Shown: piece by piece, positions 33,551 to 43,925 of the stretch
Layout of the letters: the number at the start of each line of letters is the position of its first letter
How positions within the stretch are numbered: position 1 is the first letter of the stretch
Origin: Auricularia sp. M13
Lineage: Eukaryota > Basidiomycota > Agaricomycetes > Auriculariales > Auriculariaceae
Direction of reading: 5' to 3'
NCBI GenBank assembly: GCA_037042915.1
Contig: CM073193.1
Location: forward strand, 8,680,001-8,744,000
DNA length: 64,000 nt
The notes under the pieces: model-generated
What the model was told of the DNA's origin: nothing
What the model saw: only the letters and a program-made list of their open reading frames with translations
Database searches by the model: none
Made by a program: the position numbers and the translations under genes

Positions 33551-34300
33551 GATGGCTCAGCCTGCAGCTGCAAAGCACGAGCGCAAGCGTACGCCAGCCT
33601 AGACGCGGTTTCCTGCATCCCATGCTGACCGTTGCTACTGTGGACAGCGCTGCCGTTCGCCGCGAGCTTCGTCGCGGGCGCCGTCGCCGGCGTTTCGGAA
33701 AGCCTGACGTTCTACCCGCTGGGTGCGCATCGCTCACACGGCCCCGGCTACTGCTGCAGCTGACGCGTCACCCTGTGATGCTCCGATGTTGCGTGCGCAC
33801 CTCGCTAAGTAATACCATAGTGCCCGGCCTTGTGCGCAGGTTAAGACGCAGCTCCAGATCCGCGCGTCCATCGTCGGCCTCGTGCCCAGCTTCAAGGGCA
33901 TCAACGCAGAGAGTGCGCCCATTGCTACCGCTCGCTGACTAGCCAGTTATACTGACAGCGCGCCCAGTTTCGGCCGTCCGTACTGCTACGCCTTTGCGCG
34001 TCCCGGTCGCGCGCCTTGGCCGTTCTGCACACCGCCAGACCCTGCCGCCCCGTTTCTGCAGCTTGCGGCCCGTCAAATTATACGCCCGCCGCCGTCCACC
34101 CCTCGCGCTCCCACTCGCGCGGCGCGGCGAACAGTTTCTCGAAAGACGTACTGCAGGCTCGCGGGGACGGACAAGCCGTCGCAGGCGATCTCGATCGCGA
34201 CGCGCTACTCGACGGGCGCGACAGAGAGCTTCGTCGTCGTGCCCATCGAGCTCCAGGGTCACGGTGGGCGGTAGAAGCAGGGGGAGATGGCCGCGGTGCA
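33551..34300 (+). pseudogene. Mitochondrial 2-oxodicarboxylate-type carrier relic, copy 1
   Basis: Starts MAQPAAAKHERK, then after a short intron LPFAASFVAGAVAGVSESL and TFYPL, the first helix and start of the carrier signature. VKTQLQ, FGRPY and SIATRYSTGATESFVVVP follow in changing frames. SATGCSAGATESFVVVPFE-type sequence is characteristic of the Odc1/Odc2 carriers that exchange oxoadipate and oxoglutarate across the inner membrane. The central 150 residues and the C-terminal helices are missing or shifted. It is divergent from the ATP23-like copy, with about 80 bp between them. Confidence 0.75.
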
Positions 34301-36789
34301 GTCTGAGCATGCCCCGGCACAGGGGAAGCTCTAGGAGCTTGAGCGACGGAGTCACGACGCTCGACGGGACGCGCATGAGCAGTCCGCTCATCGCGACCTT
34401 CATCTAGGACGGGTGGTCTCGATAGACGGGGTGCACGCAGCGGGCTGACGCACGCGCCGGCGCGGGCACGTCCTGGACATACTCCGGACGGTCATCGTCC
34501 TCGCTCACATGTGAGTGTAATGGTGGCCCGTCCAGCCTCGCGCGGGGATAGCTCCTTGCGGACAGACACGGCATTCTACGGGTTCCGCCAGCTCGATGGA
34601 GGACGACTGCTGGGATACCAGCTAAACGAGCACGGGCGACGCGCGCGCCGATAGGGCTGCAACAGCTGGGGTGGAGAGGTGACTAGGAGGCGTTGGAGGA
34701 CGAATAGACGCGGCAGCTGGTTCGCCCAGCTCTGGCTGAGGGTCGTATCCGGGACCAGGTTGTACGACCACCCACGAAGCACGGTGCGCCGGCTGGGTCG
34801 CTGGAGTTGGTGGGTGTGAGGATATAGATGACCTGGTAGCAGCAGGGGAGTAACAGCAAGATAGCAGCAACAGGCGAACCAGGGCGAGAATGGGAGAAGG
34901 GACGTGAGAACGACGAGTAGGTGAGGCAGCCGAGAATGAACGGGCGAAGATCCCTTCGTAGGCGCAGCAGGCGAGCGAATACCAGCATCTGTGAGTGCCA
35001 TCTGGTGGTCGAATTACGCTCGGCCTCGAGCTGAAGAGGACGACCTCGTCGTCATCGTCTTCCTCGTCCTCGTCGCCTTGAGTCGTGTTTGCAAATGTAC
35101 TGGCTGCAATATGGTTGCGCCTGCGTCGCCCAGTGCAGCGCTGATGCCGAGGCCAAGGTAAAGGATGTAGGAGACGTTGGCCAATGTATTCGTTGTGCTG
35201 GCAGAGCGTTATTGAAAAGCCGATTGCAAGACGCCCGATCAGATTTACCACTGACTTAGGCTTGAACCTGTTCCTACTCATGAGGGGCGGCCTGCGTCGG
35301 GCTGGCCGCTGGACCAGCGCTATGGTCGTCGCCGCTGCTCCAGCCGGCAGCAGCAACGGGTACCGTCCACTTGACAGGCTGACCTGGCGCCACGCTCGCG
35401 TTCTTCCTGCTTCCTGCGCGCGTGCTAGCGCTGGCGGGCTCTGCAGTCGTGACTTGAGCCGCGCGTGGCGCTTGGTTGTGAATCTTGTGATTAATTGGTA
35501 TGCGCGCGGTTTGAGATCGCGTACAACGGGCTATAAAGTGCGTACGCGCGGGCGCGAAGCCGGGCGCGATGACGAGGAAAAAAAAATAGTCGCATAGATG
35601 AAGACGGCGCATATTGGGGCCTGCCTGCAGCACTGAGAGCCATCAGCCTGGCAGCCTTCCGAGAGCGGTGTTTGCACGGTCTGACGTCTCTTGACCTTGC
35701 CCAGCGCCTGAACCACATGGGACTGCCCGTATCCGGACGACTCGCACAGTGAATGTACAAGGGCGAACGGAAATCTGTCCTTCGAGGAATGGAAGGCCAG
35801 TAGCCGCTCCGAGCGGTGCACCGCGCTGGCAGGCGCACAGGTGGCCGAGTCTCGAATTTGACCCGCGCACCGACGAGCACCTCGACCTCTTCAGCGCATT
35901 CACCCCCGAGACTGCCTGTGACAAACGCCACTCCTCCGCGGGCACGGCACTGCCTTCGCCAACTTCGAGCTTACAGGCGACGCCTTCGTTCATGGCGCCT
36001 ACAAACTGATGATTCCTTCTTTGTTGGCAGCCGAGAACTGAATCTGCTCATCTTCGAGACGGTGACGCGGCAAGTACTCCCCGATGTGGTCTTGACCACT
36101 TGCACGTGACGTGCGGCCCATTGTCTACCCCGTCGAGACGGCGGCGTATGAGACAGATTGAACTCGGGGATTGATAGAATCACCGCCGCGCGCATTTGCA
36201 ACCAGCTAGCGCCAGTGGAATGTGGATGCTCCGTCATAGCTGCTGCGGGGCCTCGTCGCGCAGCTCGGGCCCTTCACGTTGCGTGACTTACAAAGACGCA
36301 TGCAGCCGCTGGGATCGGACGATATCAACGCCTCGCTGTTCGCCATCGTGCCCCCTTGACCTTGCCGTCCTGATAACGGCGCGAAGGGCAGAGCCGCCCG
36401 TCACGTGTGTTCGCCTGGCGTCGCGGCCGATGCATTCTGCTTATGAACGGAACGGCGCGCATGTCATTGTTGCAGCGAGGGCGCTGGAACGGTAGCGCTC
36501 TCGCCCCGCTGCGCGAGGTCCCTCGCTGTCGTTGACCTCCGACAACTTAGTGCATGCTGTTCCGTGTCGTGCGCTGTATCAGTGGCGCGTAGCTCGCGAG
36601 ATAGGCTCGTGCTGCGGCTGGCCAGTGGGGACGTTGAACACCTGTATGACCTGCGTCGCTGACCACCTCGCGCGAGACTGGCGTAGTGCTCTACTCAGAG
36701 ATTCCTGTAGCACATGCAGCAACCGCAATCGCGCGTGCGCATGCTCACAGTTCGGTGCACTTTCATTTACTCTCTTTGGCTAGAGGTTC
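34301..36789. other. Remnant region between units 1 and 2
   Basis: 34570-35370 on the minus strand shows scattered peptide similarity to 50900-51760 (shared ASTFANTTQGD/ASTFSNTIQGD, TPTNSSDPA/APTNHSDQA and RSPAAPT). It is a fourth gene of the repeated unit, decayed in both copies and not identified. The remainder (35400-36789) has long open frames on both strands but nothing protein-like that I can support. Confidence 0.45.
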
Positions 36790-37437
36790 GTGCGTGCGGC
36801 ACATAATACATTGAGTTCAGGACGCCCTCCTTGCTCGCGCGGCCTCGTCCAGCGTCACCCACGCCTCAGCCTGCCCTCTTCAGCACCATTACTCTACCCC
36901 GTACCCTACACATATCCTGGCCCGGCCAGTGCGCGTCCGGGGAAGACAGCGGCCTGTCGTGAGACGGCCTGTGGGTGTATTATACCATGCGTGTTCTACG
37001 TCGTGTGCTGCCATTTGGTCTACCGCAGTATCCAACAGGGTGTCAAATTGTACTTTCTACTGACCGCACGTGTAGATTGCCACTCCTTCGCGCATATCAG
37101 GTGTAAGACAGGCTGCAGAATTGACGTACACTTCGCAGCTGGAACGGGGAGAACAGTCGCGATGCCGCATGCGACGAGCGTGTTCCGTTGGCGCTGCTCA
37201 AAGACGGCGATCCAACTTCGCTCTGATCCTGATCGTCGCACAGGCTCGCGCTTGCATGCCGCTGCAGGATGCCCCACATATAAATTAACAGCAGGGCATA
37301 TCCTCAATACCTCAGCACCTCTCATCCCGCGTCCTCAGCTCGACGTTGTCCATACTATTCAAGCGCTGCCTGTGCCGCCTCCGTCAGCTTTGACTGCTCG
37401 TCCGCCACCACCAAGCGCTATCTTCCCTGTGGCCTCG
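36790..37437. promoter_or_regulatory. Upstream region of DUF2235-WD40 copy 2
   Basis: An in-frame open stretch reaches upstream of 37438, so the true start could lie earlier. However, the upstream residues do not resemble the leaders of copies 1 and 3. It presumably holds the promoter. Confidence 0.4.
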
Positions 37438-40400
37438 ATGGCATCCGTTCGTGCCGGCGCGCCGAAAACCTCAGCGCCGGTGGAAGACACCAAGAAATGC
37501 CCGTCATGCAAGAGCGGCGGCGATGGGTCTCGGAACCTCGTTGTGTGCATCGACGGCACATCCAACCAGTTCAACGACAAGGTCCGTCCGGATTTTGGCT
37601 GTTGAGCTCTGTCTAGCTGACGACTGACGTCGACGGTCTTGCAGAATACCAACGTCGTCGAGCTCTACAGCCGTCTCGTCAAAGACGGTGATCAGCTCAC
37701 GTTCTACAACAGCGGCATCGCCACATATGCCGAGCCGTACTGGAAGTCCTGGGCCTATTACCAGCAGGTCTTTCTGAACATGCTGGACCTCATGTTTGCC
37801 CTGTACGTCGCCGCTCACCATATGAGTTTTCCTGACCCCTCCTAGCCAATTGGAAAATATCATTAAGAGTGCATATGTCTGGCTGGTAGACAACTACCGG
37901 GATGGTGACCGCATCTTCTTGTTCGGTCCGTTTCAGCTTTTGGGGCGACCCACCTTCGTGCTCGGCTTAAACAGCCACAGGTTTCTCGCGCGGCGCGTAT
38001 CAAGTTCGAGCTCTCGCGGCCATGCTCGACAGAGTTCGTCTTGATTCTTCCCTCGTTTCTCACATCACTAACTCGCTTGAACTATAGGTTGGGCTCTTGC
38101 ACAAAGGCAATCAGGACCAGATCCCCTTGTAAGCCTTTTCTCATTAGGAGAATGCAATGCTCAATCTCGCAGTGCATTCGAATTGTATGCGGCGCCCGAC
38201 CGGGAGGAATCCGCCACAGCTGTCAATACTTCTTCACAGCCCGTGGAAAGCCCTGCGGAGGAATCTGCATCACCGTCGGAGCCTGCAAAACCAGTCCCAG
38301 AAGAGCGCGACCCAACGTTTCTTGAATCACTGCGTAGTGCTTTCGAAAAGCTTTCAGCAGGAGCTGCCCGCGTGTTCGGAAGCCTTCGCAAACCTGTCTC
38401 CAGGTTTTGCGCAGCGGCTGTTGCTGCAACTCCCGCCCGGGTTGCCCGAACTTGGACAACTGTTCGTTCGAAACTCTCGCACTGGGCCAGAATTTTCCAG
38501 CACTTCGTCCCCGAGTCCCCTGCTCGCATATTTCTTCTTCCGCAGCCGCAGCCGCAGGTAGAAGTTGGAGAAACGGCATCTGCTGTAACGATTACGATCA
38601 AGCAGAAGCAAAAGCGCTTCAAGGACACGTTCTCCCGCGACGTCAAGGTCCATTATCTCGGCGCATGGTGCGTTATAATAGAACAGAAATGATCTGGCTT
38701 TAATTCATTGCTTCCAGGGACACTGTATCGTCCGTTGGACTTGTCCGGGACAAGACTTTGCCCGGTACGACTGACGGAATGAAGAGTGTTTGTTTCTTCC
38801 GCCACGCGCTCGCGATGCACGAATATCGCGTTAAGTTCCTGCCCGAATACGTCAACGGTGGCGCTGGGCCCGATGATGCTGCTTGCAGCGGCGAATCTCC
38901 GCATACAAAGGAGTGCTGGTTCATCGGATCTCACTCGGATATGTGAGTGTCTCCGCGTCATCTCTTGGACCCGGTTTGAATGTGTCCTTTGGACAGTGGA
39001 GGTGGAAACACCATGAATACTGAACTTGACAAGTTCGGCCCCGCCCTGCGATGGATGTCGTTCGAGGCTGTTCTGGCAGGGCTGAGAATAAAGCCAGGTC
39101 CTCGGCTGTGGGAGAAGCCCGTGGTTACCGACTCAATGACCTGGTTTTATAGGCCGATGGAGTGGGCGCCCATCACAAGATTATCCTACACGAATGCTAA
39201 CTCTCTCCAGCACTGGCAAGTACGTCACATTTTATAACGCACACTTCATTGATATATGTAGGCTGCCTCATCGATATTTCGAACGTGTTCTACGGCCCAA
39301 TCAGCTCATCCACGAGACATACTTCGAAGAGACCGAAACAAACATCGAGCAGCTTCGAGCAAAGGCTGGCTTCAAGATAAACGCAGAGAACGATGCGTAT
39401 ACTAATGCGCGGGAACTTCTATCCATTCCACGTGACGCGAGGTTCACGGGTGACTGGCTGAAGCGGTTGAAGACTCTGCAGGAAACAGGTGCGTGCGCAT
39501 GATGTGATCTAGCTGCTCCGAAGCTCAAAATAATGACCAGGACCCGGTCGCCAGTCACTATTGGATCTAGAGGCTGAGATATGGCGAGCACTTGCGATTT
39601 CCGCTCAGGAAGCTCCAGAAATTAACGAGGAACTACGCGGGCTCGAGCACCGCCTCATATGTCGCTCTCCATCTGAGTTGCCTGCGGCTACGCGGCTAAG
39701 CGAGATATTTGGGACCAGCGACAAGGACACACACTGTGAGCCAGGCGTTTGTACTGCAAGGCATGAACTCACATGCACGCAGGGACGTATCCCTTCGCTC
39801 TTCGAGGTCACACAGAATTTGTCCAGTCGGTCGCGTTTCTGACCTCGCAGCTCGTCGTGTCCGGCTCGTGGGATAACACCCTTCGCATGTGGAATATCGA
39901 AACGGGAGAAGCCGTCGGTGACCCGTTGACGGGGCACACCTACGCGATCAACTGTGTTGCTGTCTCACCGAACGGCAGTCTCGTCGCATCTGGGTCTGAT
40001 GACGGTACCGTACGCACTTGGAGGTTTGACGCCGGAAAACTCGTCGCCGGAGGGCTTGTCATACGAGCGGACGGCATGGACATGGTTCTCTCAGTTACGT
40101 TCTCGCCCGATGGATCGCGGATTGTTTCTGGCTCTGCTGACGGAGCTTTCCGCACGTGGGACGCTGCAACGGGACAGCAGGTCGGAAACGCAATGGAAGG
40201 ACATGATGGTCCTGTACGGTCGGTCGCATTCTCTCGGGACGGTGCACGCATTGCATCCGGCTCAGTCGACTGCACCGTGCGATTATGGGACGCGAGGACA
40301 TTTCAACCTCTCGGTGACCCTCTGACGGGACACACGGACTTCGTGTTTTCAGTTGCGTTCTCCCCGGACGGCATCTCCATCGCTTCTGGCGGCGACGCAA

Positions 40401-40702
40401 CGATCCGAATCTGGAACTCAAACACTCGCGAGTTGATGCACATACTGGCCGGGCATTCCGGCCTGGTCTTGTCCGTCGCATTCTCGCCCAGCGGACGGCA
40501 CATCGCATCAGCTTTGCGGGACGACACAGTGCGCATATGGGATGCAGTCCGCGGAGAGGCGGTGGGCGTGCTCAAGGGACACACCAACTGGGTCTCATCG
40601 GTCGCGTTTTCTCCAGATGGCACGCGGATAGCATCGGGCTCGTGGGACAACACTGTACGCATATGGGACCGCATTCCTGTATTTTCTACGGACGCGGCGT
40701 GA
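37438..40702 (+). CDS. DUF2235-WD40 protein, copy 2 (intact)
   Basis: Eleven exons: 37438-37581, 37645-37802, 37846-37925, 37981-38033, 38088-38128, 38173-38667, 38718-38942, 38997-39215, 39262-39488, 39541-39735 and 39783-40702. They sum to 2757 nt, exactly 918 codons plus stop. Residues 33-45 hold NLVVCIDGTSNQF. The alpha/beta-hydrolase nucleophile is Ser130 in GFSRG, with VHYLGAWDTVSSVG near 318-331 and HSDIGGG near 396-402, the expected Asp and His regions. Residues 620-918 form seven WD40 blades. DUF2235 includes bacterial type VI Tle1 phospholipases; membrane-lipid hydrolysis is therefore possible but inferred. The eighth intron uses a GC donor (CACTG|gcaagt). The leader is about 100 residues shorter than in copy 3. 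Confidence 0.9.
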
Positions 40703-41023
40703 AGAGCGCTTTCTGCGTGCATCCATGTAGCGGCGTCTCGTATTACTCATCTGTGTCGGTCTGTAATGTTGAAGGTAAAATTGGAATGTTGATCAGTCCT
40801 CCAATCAAGCGTCCGCGCGCCCGGATTTCATGCACAGGTGGACCAGAAGCGTGGCAGGTAAGATACTGCACGCATAGCCGGACGCGGTTTCAGACTGATA
40901 GTAATTTGTACGTCGCAATCGTCGGGGTGCGCAAGCCTGAGAAATGCTCTACCATCAGGAAGCCAACGACGGTCTCGGTCACCCTTAGCCACGAGGATAC
41001 GTACAAGATACCTGACTCGTCTC
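40703..41023. other. 3' flank of copy 2
   Basis: Homologous to 32168-32460 and 57699-57990. No gene supported. Confidence 0.5.
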
Positions 41024-41037
41024 TCTGCGGAAAGCGG
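41024..41037 (+). repeat. LINE target-site duplication, left
   Basis: TCTGCGGAAAGCGG, repeated at 48267-48280. The same sequence exists once, uninterrupted, near 32459 in unit 1. Confidence 0.93.
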
Positions 41038-41099
41038 GAGGCTCTTCCGCGGTCCGCTACCTTCCTAATCGGGTAGTGCACCTGTAGATAGCCTTTAAC

Positions 41100-43925
41100 A
41101 TGTCTTCAGCGTCTCCGGGACACGTAATGTTAGCCCGAGACTCTGGGGACGGCCCACGAGCCACGTCTATCGGTGCTAGGGCCCCCGCGCACGTCGCAGG
41201 CACGCCGTTGCGCACCGTGACACAAAAACGCCCGCGGGACTCGCCCGCCTCACCGCCGCGCGCGCGTGCGTTGGCGCTGCTGAGCAACCTCACGGACACC
41301 GTGCGGACAAGCGCCGCACGTGGCCTACGTGCGCTGTCGGACAGCATCGAGCGACCGCATGGCGGCGCGGCGCAGTCTGACTCGTCGGACTCGGGCCCGC
41401 CCAGCCCGACCGACAACGTGAGGGCGGCGCAGGCCACACCCGCTGGGAAGCGCAGGCGCACGTCCCTCACAGACGCGCACGCGCGCAGAACGCACGCTCA
41501 CTGGCGCGGATCGCACTGGGACTTCTCCGGCGCAATAAGGGACGGTATGTTCTACCGCATGGGCGATGACGCCCCGAGCGCCCTCTCCTTCCCGCACCAG
41601 CGGGACGTCCGCGCAACCGGCACGGAAGCGACGCCAGCGCCGATCACGGACGTCGCTGACGAGGCGCCGGAGCGCCCAGCTAGCGCGATGAGCGCGGCTA
41701 GCGCCCCGGCCATCCTCTCCACCCCGCGCTCACACCAGCCGGGGCCAGCCACGCTGGATCGGTCGACCCACGCGCGGGCGACGGGCGACGGCTGGATCGG
41801 GGCGGTCGCCACTGGTGCAGGCGACTACGACCCATTCGCCAACCCCGACCCCGAGGACACGTCCATGGACGACGTGGACGACGACACAGCCGCCAGCTTC
41901 GTGCGGGCGCTGTGCGCGGCCACAGGCCTTCTATCCGCGACAACCGCCGCCTCCCCGGAGGCGTGCGGCGCGATTCTGGCATTTCAGACGAGGCTGCGCA
42001 CGCTCGACCCGCAGGGCAACTTCGCTGCCCACTGCCCGGCGGGCGAGTACGCGGCAGTCGAGCTACGCGCGCTGCGTCTGGAGCTGGCCGAGCTGACGAA
42101 AGCACAGCGCGAGTGCGCCCGTGCGATGGACTCGGCGCGCGACGCGTCCGTCCCGCGCATACGGGTGCCGCCCCAGCGGACGCCCGCCGCCATGACGGGC
42201 GACGGTGGTACAGCCGCCCCCGCCGGTGGAGGGACATCGCCCGCCCCCGCCGCCGCGCCTGCGGGCAAGTCGCAGGACGAGCCCGCTGCGCCACCTCCAG
42301 GTGCACTGCGTGCGCCCCAAGACGCACGCGCACGCCCCGGCGAGCCCCCCGCCGACGCTACGGATGCCCCGGCGCATCGCGTCGCGAAGGCGGTTGGCCG
42401 TCACGACGTGCGCCGCACGGTGTTCTATCCGGCGGTACCGTTTGGCGGCCGTGTCGAGGGCACAGTGACGACGGACAGCGTCCGGCGCCTTGACCTGGCG
42501 ACGTCCTGCGCTATCCGCGACGCGGTCAACGCAGCCCTGCGGGACCGCGCAGCAGCTCAGATGGATGAATCCGTCATACCGGTGCAGGTATCGGGCGTGA
42601 ACTGGACGGAGCGGGGTAACCTCTGCATTATCGTCAGCGAGGGGTTCACCGCGACGGACCTGCTCCTTCACGCCGACGCCGCTGCGGCGGCCGCCCAACT
42701 GGGAGCGGGCTGGAAGGCAAGCAGGGACGTACCGGTGCACAAGGTCGTCCTGCGCGGCGTCCCCACTCGCCGCCCCGATGGGTCGCTCGTCGCTGAGGAC
42801 GACGTCCTCAGCGACCTGCGCGCACACTCATCAGCATTCAAGGGCCTCACGCTCGCCGACTCGGTAGAGCCGGCGAGCTGGATCTCTCGCGCTGATGCGC
42901 GGGCGCACATGGACTACTCATCCATCGTGCTGGACATGGCGTCCGCAGGAACCGCCAAGTCCTCGGCGGTCGTGACCGGGGCGGGGAAGGCGAAGACGCG
43001 GGGCAAGAAGGTCCGCGTACTGGACCCGCACGAGCCTTTTCCCCCCGACGTGACGACGGCCACCGACACGTCGCTGCCCGCGACGCGGCACGCGCCTCCT
43101 CCGCCCGCCCAGCGCGAGACAGCGGCACCCGCCCGTGCCCCAGCTCCGACACGCGCGGACAAGGCGGCCGCGGGGTTGCGCAGGGGGGTGCTCGCTCCGG
43201 TGACGGCACACCCGCCCGCGACCGCCGCCGACACTATGATGACGCCGGCGCAGATTGCACCGGCGTCGTCGTATGCGGACGCTGCATCATCGTCCGCGGA
43301 CCGCGCTGGCCGCACGGCCGCGCCGACTCTGCAGCAGTCGTCAGCGCCCCAGCAGACGCGGCGTCAACGCGCGATTGCGCGGCGCAGAGCCGAGGACGCT
43401 GCAGGCGGCACGGCTGCGACACAACCCGGCACAGTGTCGACGCCTGGCGCGCGGGCGGAGCCGGACAGCCCAGCGCTCGACGTGTCGGAGATCGAGGCGA
43501 TGGCCGACTTGGTCGGGCCGTCGCCAGTCTCTCGCGTCGCGCAAACACCAGCACCACCGGCGCAGCCTGGCGGCGCCGCTGACCAGGGCGACGACATGTC
43601 CGCCTCGCGGCGCGCGCCGTCCCTCAGGGGCGCCGCGCTGGAGGCCGACCGCGAAGCGCGACGCAGGCGGGCGGCCGTCGTCCTCCAGCACGCGTTCAAC
43701 ACCCTGCCGTTCGCGGACGTGTTGGACGCGCTGCGTAAGTGTTCCGACGACTACGCGACTGCAATCGCGTGGGCGTCGGACACACAGGCGGCCAAGCGCA
43801 AGGCGGGCATGCAGTCCAAATCGGCGAAGAGCCTGCAGAAGCTCTTTGTCGAGATGAAGGACGCAGCTGCCAGGCACAAGCCCGACACGAACACAGACAC
43901 CCCCGCCGTGCCCGCCGATGCGTAA
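41100..43925 (+). CDS. LINE ORF1 (Gag-like) protein
   Basis: Single open frame of 941 residues. The N-terminal half is Ala/Pro/Arg-rich and disordered. A more structured part at about residues 440-640 (VFYPAVPFGG to YSSIVLDM, containing LCIIVSEGFTATDLLLHAD) resembles the RNA-binding middle region of LINE ORF1 proteins. I see no CCHC knuckles, unlike many fungal Gag-like ORF1s. The C-terminus contains a UBA/CUE-like helical stretch (LPFADVLDALRKCSDDYATA). The role is packaging of element RNA. The stop codon overlaps the start of ORF2. Confidence 0.8.
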   Translation: MSSASPGHVMLARDSGDGPRATSIGARAPAHVAGTPLRTVTQKRPRDSPASPPRARALALLSNLTDTVRTSAARGLRALSDSIERPHGGAAQSDSSDSGPPSPTDNVRAAQATPAGKRRRTSLTDAHARRTHAHWRGSHWDFSGAIRDGMFYRMGDDAPSALSFPHQRDVRATGTEATPAPITDVADEAPERPASAMSAASAPAILSTPRSHQPGPATLDRSTHARATGDGWIGAVATGAGDYDPFANPDPEDTSMDDVDDDTAASFVRALCAATGLLSATTAASPEACGAILAFQTRLRTLDPQGNFAAHCPAGEYAAVELRALRLELAELTKAQRECARAMDSARDASVPRIRVPPQRTPAAMTGDGGTAAPAGGGTSPAPAAAPAGKSQDEPAAPPPGALRAPQDARARPGEPPADATDAPAHRVAKAVGRHDVRRTVFYPAVPFGGRVEGTVTTDSVRRLDLATSCAIRDAVNAALRDRAAAQMDESVIPVQVSGVNWTERGNLCIIVSEGFTATDLLLHADAAAAAAQLGAGWKASRDVPVHKVVLRGVPTRRPDGSLVAEDDVLSDLRAHSSAFKGLTLADSVEPASWISRADARAHMDYSSIVLDMASAGTAKSSAVVTGAGKAKTRGKKVRVLDPHEPFPPDVTTATDTSLPATRHAPPPPAQRETAAPARAPAPTRADKAAAGLRRGVLAPVTAHPPATAADTMMTPAQIAPASSYADAASSSADRAGRTAAPTLQQSSAPQQTRRQRAIARRRAEDAAGGTAATQPGTVSTPGARAEPDSPALDVSEIEAMADLVGPSPVSRVAQTPAPPAQPGGAADQGDDMSASRRAPSLRGAALEADREARRRRAAVVLQHAFNTLPFADVLDALRKCSDDYATAIAWASDTQAAKRKAGMQSKSAKSLQKLFVEMKDAAARHKPDTNTDTPAVPADA

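Noticed and set aside
41325-43877. Long minus-strand frames opposite LINE ORF1
   Set aside because: GC-rich mirror frames of ORF1 with no domain.
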